Below are positions 1-6,832 of a stretch of DNA of 26,978 bases, piece by piece. Both the position numbers and the translations under genes were made by a program. This stretch comes from a virus: IMG/VR virus record IMGVR_UViG_3300047469_000148, positions 1-26,978 of that record; one strand, given 5' to 3'. How positions within the stretch are numbered: the first letter of the stretch is position 1; each line of letters starts with the position of its first letter. Under the pieces are notes generated by a model. That model ran no database searches. It had not been told where the DNA came from and saw nothing but the letters and a program-made list of their open reading frames with translations.

Positions 1-1
1 T

Positions 2-211
2 GAGGTTCATGGTGGCGCGCAATGGGGGCCGGCGCGGGTGGCCGACGGGATGCTCAAGCTGTATGGCATCACCATCGAGCCAAAGGTCTGGAATCGTGAC
101 TGGAAGGAGGTATGGGATTTCCTTCGTGATGCCATTGAAGAGGTTGATATTCAGGCTCAGGAGCCACTCTGGCGCGTAATTCATGCAGAAAATGCGGAAT
201 ATGCTGCATGA
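2..211 (+). CDS. 3' end of an unidentified phage protein (partial)
   Basis: The frame is open from the window edge to a TGA at 209-211 and encodes about 69 residues. It is acidic near the end, with a Trp-rich stretch (VWNRDWKEVWDF) typical of a folded C-terminal helix. I do not recognise the family. It is followed by a possible promoter and two strong terminators and then by lysis genes. In lambdoid phages the gene in this place encodes the late antiterminator Q, so an antiterminator is a reasonable guess from position only. The start and most of the protein lie outside the window. Confidence 0.6.
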   Translation, partial: EVHGGAQWGPARVADGMLKLYGITIEPKVWNRDWKEVWDFLRDAIEEVDIQAQEPLWRVIHAENAEYAA

Positions 212-215
212 ACTA

Positions 216-244
216 TTGCCATGTTGGGGTTTTTGGGGTAATTT
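216..244 (+). promoter_or_regulatory. Candidate late promoter upstream of tandem terminators
   Basis: TTGCCA (216-221) and TAATTT (239-244) are separated by 17 bases. The -35 box matches consensus well and the -10 box poorly. The site lies just after the stop of the partial gene and before two terminators, where a pR'-type promoter would be expected. This is a judgement from sequence and position; nothing shows that it is active. Confidence 0.3.
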
Positions 245-285
245 TCCCATAGTGCGCAACTCACCACCGACGCACGCAGATATCG

Positions 286-311
286 AAACCCGGCCATTGC
301 GCCGGGTTTTT
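286..311 (+). terminator. Rho-independent terminator (tR'-like)
   Basis: A perfect 9-bp stem AAACCCGGC/GCCGGGTTT closes a 6-base loop and runs into TTTTT. It follows the partial gene and lies upstream of the lysis cassette. Confidence 0.85.
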
Positions 312-368
312 GCGTTTCAGGGCCTCATAAGGCCCATCCAGATCCATCGCTGCTCCTCCAGCGCCTTT

Positions 369-391
369 GCCCGGATACATCGGGCTTTTTT
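369..391 (+). terminator. Second Rho-independent terminator just before the lysis cassette
   Basis: The stem GCCCG/CGGGC with a 7-base loop is followed by six T. It ends only 16 bases before the ATG at 408. Transcripts entering from the left would meet two terminators before the first late gene. Confidence 0.7.
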
Positions 392-407
392 ATTCCGGAC
401 ATTGCCT

Positions 408-716
408 ATGACCAGCATCGCTGACAGCACGATGTTTAAAGTCGTCGTGCCTGTATTGCAGACGATCATCTCGCTGGCTGCCGTAGGTGCGTTCACTTAT
501 GTAGTGTCGTCACTGTCGTCAATCCAGGTTCAGCTGGCGTCCTACCAGACCAGTTCAGCGTTGATCGCCCAGCGCGTTGACTCGCTTGAGCGATCACGGG
601 AGTCCACGGAGAAATTCGTGGACGGTCTTCGATCGGACACGCAACGGCAAGGATTTCTGATCATGCAGAACACAGAAGCCCTGAAGAATCTTGTGCTCAC
701 CGGGCGGCCAAAGTGA
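408..716 (+). CDS. Small membrane protein with periplasmic-type coiled coil (candidate inner-membrane spanin)
   Basis: The product is 102 aa. The start at ATG 408 was chosen because it lies after the second terminator; an upstream in-frame ATG at 183 would put the terminators inside the gene. There is one hydrophobic segment at residues about 11-34, then a polar helix-prone region (SLERSRESTEKFVDGLRSD) with coiled-coil character. The stop overlaps the GTG start of a lipoprotein gene (713). A single N-terminal TM plus coiled coil next to a lipoprotein is the architecture of a two-component spanin. I do not recognise a named family, so holin, antiholin or another small lysis protein remain possible. 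It is short for an Rz protein. Confidence 0.65.
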   Translation: MTSIADSTMFKVVVPVLQTIISLAAVGAFTYVVSSLSSIQVQLASYQTSSALIAQRVDSLERSRESTEKFVDGLRSDTQRQGFLIMQNTEALKNLVLTGRPK

Positions 717-931
717 ATCGCGCCCTGGTTGCGTTGCTCATGCTTGCCGGGTGCGCACAGACACAAGAGCCAGTACCGCCGCCAAGGGCGCACACCACGG
801 TCTACCACTACACCAGCGGCGCCTGCACTTGCCCCAAGGTCGACAGCGACGAACTCCGCAAAGCCCGGAAGGAAGCAGCCGATTGGAAGCGCTACGCCGA
901 AAGCCTCGAAAAGCTGCCTACTGCCAAATGA
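713..931 (+). CDS. Small lipoprotein (candidate outer-membrane spanin, Rz1-like)
   Basis: The product is 72 aa from a GTG start that overlaps the previous TGA (GTGA), indicating translational coupling. The signal sequence ends in a lipobox L11-A12-G13-C14. The residue after the Cys is Ala, which fits outer-membrane sorting. The mature N-terminus contains PVPPP, recalling the proline-rich region of Rz1 proteins. A CTCPK motif and a helical C-terminal tail (KARKEAADWKRYAESLEK) follow. With the TM/coiled-coil gene before it, this could be the outer half of a spanin. A classical Rz/Rz1 pair also exists at the right end of the window, so the role here is uncertain. Confidence 0.7.
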   Translation: MNRALVALLMLAGCAQTQEPVPPPRAHTTVYHYTSGACTCPKVDSDELRKARKEAADWKRYAESLEKLPTAK

Positions 932-945
932 AACCGGAGCTACCC

Positions 946-1161
946 ATGAAGCTGATTCAGAATGCCGGTAAATGGCATCAGCTGTGGTCGGTGCGGCTCG
1001 CTTTGGCTGGAGCAGTTCTGAATGCCGGTGCAATAGGCTGGACCGTATTCCAAGGCGCGGTTCATCCCCTGCTCTATGCCAGCATCAACATGGCGCTGGG
1101 AATAGGCGTTGCGGTAATGCGCGTATTGCAGCAGAAGCCGCCCGAAGGTGACCCGCAATGA
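946..1161 (+). CDS. Holin-like small membrane protein (DUF7940-like)
   Basis: The product is 71 aa. The start at 946 has GGAG at 935-938 at good spacing; an alternative ATG at 928 overlaps the previous stop. Two hydrophobic segments (about residues 16-35 and 40-60) are separated by a short turn, preceded by a basic and aromatic stretch (KWHQLWSVRL). The tail is polar. This matches small two-TM phage membrane proteins annotated as holin or DUF7940 in Pseudomonas phages, as I remember them. As a holin it would form holes in the inner membrane at the time of lysis. Its place in a small-membrane-protein cassette supports this. Confidence 0.65.
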   Translation: MKLIQNAGKWHQLWSVRLALAGAVLNAGAIGWTVFQGAVHPLLYASINMALGIGVAVMRVLQQKPPEGDPQ

Positions 1162-1436
1162 TCAAATCAATCCTCGCCTGGTTCGCCGGGCTATTCGCGA
1201 AGGGTACGACCATGACTGATGAAACTGTTGATACTGGCGCTCAGGCTGACATTGTCGCCGCTGCTGCGCCTGCTCCTACCGTCGTTGCCGCACCAGTGGC
1301 CGCTACTCCGGTCGCTCAGACTGAAGTGCCTACCCCCGACGTGATCGGCAAGCTGGAAACCATCCTCGCTGCTTTGGGTCACGAGCTTCCGGTGTTCTGG
1401 GATGAGGCTGTAGCACTGGCGAAGAAGGCCCTGTAA
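1158..1436 (+). CDS. Ala/Pro-rich small phage protein, unknown function
   Basis: The product is 92 aa and its ATG overlaps the TGA of the holin-like gene (ATGA). The N-terminus (IKSILAWFAGLFAKG) could be an amphipathic or membrane-associated helix. Residues about 30-60 form a low-complexity Ala/Pro/Val linker. The C-terminus (IGKLETILAALGHELPVFWDEAVALAKKAL) is a likely helical pair. I recognise no family. Coupling to the holin-like gene suggests a role in lysis or an envelope-associated function, but this is inference. An internal ATG at 1212 (MTDETVD...) is a possible alternative start that would remove the hydrophobic helix. Confidence 0.6.
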   Translation: MIKSILAWFAGLFAKGTTMTDETVDTGAQADIVAAAAPAPTVVAAPVAATPVAQTEVPTPDVIGKLETILAALGHELPVFWDEAVALAKKAL

Positions 1437-1477
1437 CTCGCGCCACAAATTCAGTTGCGTCCGCTTCGTGGCGCGAG
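1437..1477. repeat. Long inverted repeat after the lysis cassette
   Basis: CTCGCGCCAC (1437-1446) is perfectly complementary to GTGGCGCGAG (1468-1477), separated by 21 bases. It begins at the base after the stop codon. There is no T-run on the plus strand, so it is either a Rho-dependent or mRNA-stabilising hairpin, or an inexact terminator. Confidence 0.65.
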
Positions 1478-1527
1478 ATGCGTACAAGCAGGAATTGGTC
1501 GTGCGCCACGGGCCGGTATGGAAGTGG

Positions 1528-1556
1528 TTGTTCAGTTGTTAGGCAGATCGCATAAT
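1528..1556 (+). promoter_or_regulatory. Candidate sigma70 promoter for the orphan gene at 1583
   Basis: TTGTTC (1528-1533) is followed by a 17-base spacer and CATAAT (1551-1556, five of six matches to TATAAT). Predicted transcription would begin near 1563, about 20 bases before the ATG. It is a weak -35 but correctly spaced. Confidence 0.4.
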
Positions 1557-1582
1557 CCAGCCATCATCAAATGGGGGTGGTT

Positions 1583-2065
1583 ATGGATTTATTTGCTGTG
1601 ATACAGGACGAGAATCGCCTGGATTCTGTGCGGTATGTGGCCGACGATGCTGAAAGCATCTCTAAATATGCTGCAACCTTTATTCGAAGGCTTGCCGGCG
1701 TATTTTCGAATACCCACCTCCAAGAACGCTGGCGTACAGAGTTTCATGTTGGTGATGACGGCGTGAGCGTGATAATCACAAGCCCTTTTGGGCGAGCGAC
1801 GGGCGCTCTGTCTCTAGTCATTGCTGATGAGAACTATCACACAGAAGGACGTTGGGTTATTCGCAAGGATTTGCGAGATGACAATGGCGCGAGCGTAGCG
1901 ATCAAGGTGGCATCGTTGCGTGTTCTGAAGACGGGACACATATTTCTCGGCCCAACACAGCTTCACGCGCTAACTGCGGCCAACCGCATCTTTGGTGATG
2001 CGGAGGATGAAACTGCTTATAAAGTGGCTTTGGCCATCTTGCATTCGATTGGTCGGACTGAATAA
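1583..2065 (+). CDS. Orphan protein of unknown function (moron candidate)
   Basis: The product is 160 aa from ATG 1583, chosen because GGGGGTGG (1573-1580) is a plausible ribosome site for it; an in-frame ATG at 1571 would sit inside that site. The protein is soluble, with an N-terminal helical half and a mixed alpha/beta second half. There is no signal peptide, no TM segment, and no motif that I recognise. The DNA is somewhat more AT-rich than the neighbouring terminase genes. It is bounded by a candidate promoter upstream and a hairpin terminator downstream, so it could be transcribed alone in the lysogen. Function unknown. Confidence 0.7.
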   Translation: MDLFAVIQDENRLDSVRYVADDAESISKYAATFIRRLAGVFSNTHLQERWRTEFHVGDDGVSVIITSPFGRATGALSLVIADENYHTEGRWVIRKDLRDDNGASVAIKVASLRVLKTGHIFLGPTQLHALTAANRIFGDAEDETAYKVALAILHSIGRTE

Positions 2066-2073
2066 ACAGCAAT

Positions 2074-2103
2074 AGCGCTGCGTCATCCGGCGCGGCGCTC
2101 TTT
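2074..2103 (+). terminator. Hairpin terminator after the orphan gene
   Basis: AGCGCTGCG pairs with CGCGGCGCT (one G-U wobble) around an 8-base loop and is followed by CTTT. The U-tract is short, so termination may be partial. Confidence 0.5.
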
Positions 2104-2104
2104 A

Positions 2105-2120
2105 GTTGCGAGGTCGCAAC
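2105..2120 (+). promoter_or_regulatory. Hairpin holding the only Shine-Dalgarno-like sequence of the metallopeptidase gene
   Basis: GTTGCGA and TCGCAAC (7 bp, perfect) flank GG. The only purine-rich ribosome site before the ATG at 2125 is GAGG (2110-2113), which forms the tip of this hairpin. Translation of the metallopeptidase may therefore be reduced unless the hairpin is opened. A 2-base loop is tight, so the end pairs would fray. Confidence 0.4.
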
Positions 2121-2124
2121 CATC

Positions 2125-2748
2125 ATGACGCGGCCTGCGCCACCTCCTTCACTGTCTGGATTGTCTGAGCTATCCGATTTCGGTATTCGGTTGCTGCCTG
2201 CACCAGAGGTGTGGGAATGGGTTCAGGCCGAGATCCTTGCCGAGACTGGTAGCATCCATAACGAAGACCATGCTCACCTGATTGACGCTGACATCGCTGT
2301 GATGTGGGCATCGACCGGGTTCGAAAAGGCCGGTCGCTTCGTGCTGGGTCAGGCCGAGCAGGTTGCCTTCCGCGCAGGTGGTTGGCAGAAAGCCCGGATG
2401 GAACAGCAGATGCGCGACTGGTTCGGCGATGTGCCGACCTTCATCATCACCCTGGCCGCCGATCACTGCTCGACCTGCAGCGACACCGAGTTCTGTGCGC
2501 TCATCGAGCACGAACTGTATCACCTGGCCCAAGCGACCGATCAGTACGGCGCACCTGCCTTCACCAAGGAAGGGGCGCCCAAACTGAAACTGCAAGGTCA
2601 TGACGTCGAAGAGTTCGTCGGTGTGGTCCGTCGCTATGGTGCAAGCACTGAGGTGCAAGCCATGGTGGACGCTGCAAACAAACCCGCTGAGGTGGGGAAA
2701 TTGAATATTTCGAGGGCCTGCGGAACCTGTCTGCTCAAGTCTGCCTGA
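2125..2748 (+). CDS. Putative phage zinc metallopeptidase
   Basis: The product is 207 aa. A gluzincin-type HExxH motif is visible as HELYH at residues 129-133, inside ALIEHELYHLAQ, so two His ligands and the catalytic Glu are intact. It matches the putative phage metallopeptidase family (PhageMetallopep type) found next to terminase genes in many proteobacterial phages. Cys residues occur in two clusters, DHCSTCSDTEFC just before the active site and ACGTC at the C-terminus; these could bind a second metal, which is my inference. The substrate is unknown. It lies 31 bases upstream of the terminase small subunit. There is no signal peptide, so it probably acts in the cytoplasm. Confidence 0.75.
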   Translation: MTRPAPPPSLSGLSELSDFGIRLLPAPEVWEWVQAEILAETGSIHNEDHAHLIDADIAVMWASTGFEKAGRFVLGQAEQVAFRAGGWQKARMEQQMRDWFGDVPTFIITLAADHCSTCSDTEFCALIEHELYHLAQATDQYGAPAFTKEGAPKLKLQGHDVEEFVGVVRRYGASTEVQAMVDAANKPAEVGKLNISRACGTCLLKSA

Positions 2749-2779
2749 CCCCTGACAGACCAAAGACGGAATCTAGCCT

Positions 2780-3241
2780 ATGGCAACCCTGAGCAACGAG
2801 GTGAAGGCCTTTATCGTTCAGGCTCTGGCCTGTTTCGATACGCCATCTCAGGTGTCGGCCGCTGTCCGAGAGGAATTCGGCATCGAGGTGACCCGGCAGA
2901 AATGTGAGGCTCACGACCCAACGAAGCGCGCCGGGCGCGATCTGGCCAAGCGCTGGGTAACGCTATTCGAGGACACGCGTAAGCGATTTCGCGAAGAGAC
3001 CGCAGATATCCCGATTGCCAACCGTGCATACCGCCTGCGCGCCATGAATCGGTTCGTCGAGCGGGCAGAGGGCATGAAGAACATCGTTCTGGCCATGGCA
3101 ATCCTCGAACAGGCCGCGAAAGAAACGGGCGACATGTACGTCAATCGCCATCGGAAGGAAGAAGCAGGCGAAGAGCCGGCCGTGCCAACCCGCATCCAGG
3201 TCGACGTAGTGGATGCGAGGAAGCGCGATGCCGTCACTTAA
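2780..3241 (+). CDS. Terminase small subunit (DUF2280)
   Basis: The product is 153 aa. The N-terminal part (LSNEVKAFIVQALACFDTPSQV, then EEFGIEVTRQKCEAHDPTKRAG) is the typical DUF2280 signature, a helix-turn-helix-like region used to recognise phage DNA. DUF2280 proteins sit directly before the large terminase and act as the DNA-recognition subunit of the packaging motor. The C-terminal third is charged and may contact the large subunit. It overlaps the next gene by 14 bases, indicating coupled expression. A small Met-rich helix at residues 85-120 is consistent with oligomerisation. Confidence 0.85.
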   Translation: MATLSNEVKAFIVQALACFDTPSQVSAAVREEFGIEVTRQKCEAHDPTKRAGRDLAKRWVTLFEDTRKRFREETADIPIANRAYRLRAMNRFVERAEGMKNIVLAMAILEQAAKETGDMYVNRHRKEEAGEEPAVPTRIQVDVVDARKRDAVT

Positions 3242-4523
3242 CGTCCCGCAGGCCAACTTCCTGCAGATGGAGCACAAATTCCGGGCCTTCGTGGCCGGGT
3301 TCGGCTCCGGTAAGACCTGGGTGGGCTGCTCGGCGCTGAGCAAGCACTTCATGGAGTGGCCAGGCGTCAATGCTGGGTACTTCGCGCCAACCTACCCGCA
3401 GATCCGAGACATCTTTTATCCGACGATGGATGAGGTAGCCTTCGACTGGGGGCTGAAGACCAAGATCAACCAGGCGAACCATGAGGTCCACGTCTACAGC
3501 GGCCGCCAGTATCGCGGAACCGTGATTTGTCGCTCAATGGAGAAGCCCCAAACCATCGTGGGCTTCAAGATCGGCCACGCCCTGGTCGATGAGCTGGACG
3601 TGCTGACCGCCATCAAGGCCCAGCAGGCCTGGCGCAAGATCATTGCCCGGATGCGCTACAACGTGGCTGGGCTGAAAAACGGTGTTGACGTCACGACCAC
3701 GCCAGAGGGTTTCAAATTTGTCTACCAGCAGTTCGTAAAACAACTGCGTGAGAAGCCGTCGCTCAACGCCATGTACGGTCTGGTGCAGGCCAGCACATTC
3801 GACAATGAGCTGAACCTGCCGGACGATTACATCCCGTCGTTGATGGAGTCATACCCCGAGCAGCTGATTCAGGCATATCTCGATGGCCAGTTCGTCAACC
3901 TGACGTCCGGATCGATTTACCACGCCTACGACCGTAAGCTGAATCAGTGCTTCGACACGGTCCAGGCTGGCGAGCCGATATTCATCGGGATGGACTTCAA
4001 CGTCGGCAAGATGTCAGCCATCACGCACGTGAAGCGTGAAGGGCTGCCTCGGGCGGTTGATGAGCTGATGGACGGCTACGACACGCCGGACATGATCCGT
4101 CGAATCAAGGAGCGGTACTGGCGCCATGACGGCGACAAATTCGTTAAAACCTGCGAAATCCGCGTTTATCCAGACGCTTCAGGCGACTCCCGCAAGTCTG
4201 TAAATGCCAGCACTACTGACATTGCGCTGATGAAGCAGGCGGGCCTGGCTGTGATCGCGCCGGCGGCCAACCCGCCCGTTAAGGACCGGATCAACGCCAT
4301 GAACGCAATGTTTTGCAACGCCACTGGTGAGCGCCGCTACCTGGTCAATCCGCTCCGGTGCCCGACATATGCTGACAGCCTTGAGCAGCAAGTGTGGGGT
4401 CCGAACGGCGAGCCTGACAAAACACAGGGTAACGACCACCCGAACGACGCCGGCGGCTACTTCATCCACAAGGAATTCCCGATCGTGAAGCGCACCGTCT
4501 CCACTGAAGCCCTGAGTATCTGA
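3228..4523 (+). CDS. Terminase large subunit (packaging ATPase and nuclease)
   Basis: The product is 431 aa. ATG 3228 is chosen because GAGGA (3217-3221) lies at proper spacing; an upstream ATG at 3213 lacks this. The Walker A motif GFGSGKT is at residues 24-30 and the Walker B motif ALVDE at 118-122. The C-terminal nuclease shows its Asp residues in GMDFN (about residue 256), VYPDASG (about 316) and NDHPNDAGG (about 403). The complete set of motifs implies an active motor that translocates DNA into the prohead and cuts it. The length is normal for this family. It lies between the small subunit and the portal, as in most tailed phages. Confidence 0.95.
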   Translation: MPSLNVPQANFLQMEHKFRAFVAGFGSGKTWVGCSALSKHFMEWPGVNAGYFAPTYPQIRDIFYPTMDEVAFDWGLKTKINQANHEVHVYSGRQYRGTVICRSMEKPQTIVGFKIGHALVDELDVLTAIKAQQAWRKIIARMRYNVAGLKNGVDVTTTPEGFKFVYQQFVKQLREKPSLNAMYGLVQASTFDNELNLPDDYIPSLMESYPEQLIQAYLDGQFVNLTSGSIYHAYDRKLNQCFDTVQAGEPIFIGMDFNVGKMSAITHVKREGLPRAVDELMDGYDTPDMIRRIKERYWRHDGDKFVKTCEIRVYPDASGDSRKSVNASTTDIALMKQAGLAVIAPAANPPVKDRINAMNAMFCNATGERRYLVNPLRCPTYADSLEQQVWGPNGEPDKTQGNDHPNDAGGYFIHKEFPIVKRTVSTEALSI

Positions 4524-4524
4524 C

Positions 4525-5937
4525 ATGACTGATGACCCAAGCAAAACGCTGAAGGCTGTCGATGACATGCGCGAGAACTGGGACGTCGTCGATGCGCTTA
4601 TGGGCGGAACTCGGGCGATGCGCAAGGCTGGAGTGAAGCTCCTTCCGAAGTTTCCCAAAGAGGAGGACGACACTTACAGTCGCCGCCTCGCCAGCTCCAC
4701 GCTACTGCCCGCTTACAGTGAGACGGTCCAGAACAACACTGGGCGCGTTTTCGCGGAGCCAATCACCCTGGGCGACGATGTGCCAGCCGCGACAGTGGCC
4801 TACGCGGAAAACCTCGACCTGCAGGGCAATAACCTGCAAGTGTGGGGTCAGACGTTTTTTGCGTGCGGCCTATCGCATGGTTTGTGTCATGCGCTTGTCG
4901 AGTACCCGAAGACTGTCGATGAACAAGGTAATCCCCGCATACGGACCAAGGCCGACGAGAAGGCCGAAGGCGTGCGTCCTTACGCAGTGATGATCTATCC
5001 GGGCCAGGTATTGGGCTGGAGATCAAGCGCCTCAAATGGAAAGCACATCCTCACCCAGTTCCGCTATATGGAATCGGTTGAGGAGGACGATGGCGCGTTC
5101 GCAGTGAAGGCCATACTGCAAATTCGCGTCCTTGAGCCTGGCATGTGGTCCACTTACCGCGAGGTTGAGACACAGGACAGGCGCAAAGAATGGCAGCTGT
5201 ATGAGCAGGGCACCAACAGCCTTACCGAAATCCCGCTGACAACCTTCTACACCAAGCGCACCGGCTTCATGACCGCTGTTCCGCCGCTGATGGAACTGGG
5301 GCATCTCAACGTCAAGCATTGGCAGTCGCAGAGCGACCAGGACAACATCCTGCACGTTGCGCGGGTTCCAATGCTGGCAGTGATTGGCGTCGACGAAGAC
5401 ACCAAAATCACTGTCGGGACGAGCACGGCAACGCGCCTGCCTCATCAGGGCGATATGAAGTGGGTTGAGCACACCGGAAAGGCCATAACCGCCGGTCGCG
5501 ACTCGCTGAAGGACCTGGTCGACGACATGCGGATGTCGGGTGCCAAGCTGATCCAGAAAGAAAACACCGGGGTCAAGACAGCCACTCAGGCTGAAGACGA
5601 GGCCGCCGAGGAGCTGAGCCCGCTGCAAACCATGGCTGGGCAGTTCGAGGATGCGCTCGACCAGGTGCTGCAGTATTTCGCTCTGTGGACCTCTGAAGCA
5701 GAAGGCGGTCACGTCAAGGTCAATGGCAACTTCGACGTCGACTTCGCGCCTGAAATAACCATTCCAATGCTAGTCAACATGGCAACGAACGGACAGATCT
5801 CGGACGAGACATTATTCGGCGAGGTCCAGAGGCGCGGGATGCTGAAAGACGATCTGACCTGGGAAAAAGAGCTGGCAAAGCTCAAGGCGCAGCCGCCCAA
5901 GCCAGTACCGACCAAACAGCTACCCGTTCCCGAGTAA
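4525..5937 (+). CDS. Portal protein (DUF4055 family)
   Basis: The product is 470 aa, beginning one base after the terminase stop. The sequence matches the DUF4055 family, which acts as portal in P22-like-headed phages: an N-terminal region with RRLASSTLLPAYSETVQNNTGRVF, a central domain with IPLTTFYTKRTGF and PPLMELGHLNVKHWQSQSDQ, and a C-terminal helical region. The portal forms the dodecameric ring at one capsid vertex through which DNA enters. Its place after the large terminase and before the scaffold and coat genes supports this. No separate SPP1-gp7-like head-morphogenesis gene follows, which is compatible with DUF4055-type phages. Confidence 0.9.
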   Translation: MTDDPSKTLKAVDDMRENWDVVDALMGGTRAMRKAGVKLLPKFPKEEDDTYSRRLASSTLLPAYSETVQNNTGRVFAEPITLGDDVPAATVAYAENLDLQGNNLQVWGQTFFACGLSHGLCHALVEYPKTVDEQGNPRIRTKADEKAEGVRPYAVMIYPGQVLGWRSSASNGKHILTQFRYMESVEEDDGAFAVKAILQIRVLEPGMWSTYREVETQDRRKEWQLYEQGTNSLTEIPLTTFYTKRTGFMTAVPPLMELGHLNVKHWQSQSDQDNILHVARVPMLAVIGVDEDTKITVGTSTATRLPHQGDMKWVEHTGKAITAGRDSLKDLVDDMRMSGAKLIQKENTGVKTATQAEDEAAEELSPLQTMAGQFEDALDQVLQYFALWTSEAEGGHVKVNGNFDVDFAPEITIPMLVNMATNGQISDETLFGEVQRRGMLKDDLTWEKELAKLKAQPPKPVPTKQLPVPE

Positions 5938-5952
5938 GTGAACGCCGAACAC

Positions 5953-5980
5953 AAGCCCTGGCACCTGCCGGGGCTTTTTT
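5953..5980 (+). terminator. Terminator-like hairpin after the portal gene
   Basis: AAGCCCTGGC pairs with GCCGGGGCTT (one T-G wobble) around a 4-base loop and runs into TTTTTT. It is a strong intrinsic terminator placed inside the late gene cluster. Confidence 0.8.
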
Positions 5981-6058
5981 ATGGGTGCGATTCCTGATGG
6001 ATAGCGCCGCGCTGGGCCGGATGGCTCAACAAATGGGCGGATGCCCGGAGAAGCATCA

Positions 6059-6817
6059 ATGAAGCTGAAATTGGACGACCAAGGCAATGCAGTGCTGCAA
6101 GACGGCAAACCGGTTTACGTGCATGACGACGGCAAAGAGCTCGCTTTCGACGCTCCTGGCACTGTCGCCACCATCACGCGACTGAATGCCGAGGCCAAGA
6201 CCCATCGCGAAGGCAAAGAAGCGGCTGAAAAGGCCCTGAAGGCGTTCGATGGGATCGAGGACGGCGCTGCTGCCCGAAAAGCTCTGGAGCTCGTCGCAAA
6301 CCTCGATCAGAAAAAGCTGGTGGATGCCGGTGAGATCGACAAGGTGAAGGAAGAAATCGGCAAGGCCTACAAAACCCAGCTCGATGAAGCCAACACCAAA
6401 GCGACCGCGTTCGAAAAGCAGCTGTACGAAGAGAAGATCGGCGGCGCATTCAGTCGCTCGAAATTCATCGACGACAAGCTCGCCATTCCTGCAGACCTGG
6501 TTCAAGCCCGTTTCGGCACCGCGTTCAAGATCGAGGACGGAAAGACAGTCGCCTTCGATCAACACGGCCAGAAGATTTTCAGCCGCGCGCGTCCCGGTGA
6601 ACTCGCCGACTTCGACGAAGCACTGGAAACCCTTGTTGAGCAATACCCGCACCGCGATCACATCCTGAAAGGCAACGGCGCCAATGGCGGCGGGGCTCCA
6701 AACGGCGGTGGTAATGGCGGCAATGGCAAAAAGACCCTCTCTCGCTCCCAATTCGATGCGCTCGACCCAGCAGGGAAGCATGCGCACGCGGTGTCGGGCG
6801 GCGAGGTTACCGACTGA
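6059..6817 (+). CDS. Scaffold-like phage protein (DUF6651 type)
   Basis: The product is 252 aa from ATG 6059, supported by GGAG at 6047-6050; the upstream ATG at 6041 has no such site. The N-terminus binds a short beta region (KLDDQGNAVLQDGKPVYV), then a long charged helical/coiled-coil region (residues about 45-135, rich in Lys/Glu/Ala), then a small domain, then a Gly/Asn-rich linker (about residues 205-230) and a short C-terminal helix. This helical, low-complexity-tailed composition immediately before the coat gene is that of an internal scaffolding protein. The DUF6651 label is from memory of the sequence pattern. Scaffolds guide coat assembly and leave before DNA packaging. Confidence 0.8.
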   Translation: MKLKLDDQGNAVLQDGKPVYVHDDGKELAFDAPGTVATITRLNAEAKTHREGKEAAEKALKAFDGIEDGAAARKALELVANLDQKKLVDAGEIDKVKEEIGKAYKTQLDEANTKATAFEKQLYEEKIGGAFSRSKFIDDKLAIPADLVQARFGTAFKIEDGKTVAFDQHGQKIFSRARPGELADFDEALETLVEQYPHRDHILKGNGANGGGAPNGGGNGGNGKKTLSRSQFDALDPAGKHAHAVSGGEVTD

Positions 6818-6832
6818 CCTTAGGAGTCATCC

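Noticed and set aside
183-407. N-terminal extension of the gene at 408
   Set aside because: It would cross two terminators and overlap the preceding gene; the added sequence has no membrane-protein character or conserved pattern.
5997-6062. Mini-ORF of 21 codons (MDSAALGRM...) ending in the ATGA of the scaffold-like gene
   Set aside because: No ribosome site and too short to judge; it could be a translational coupler but nothing supports this.
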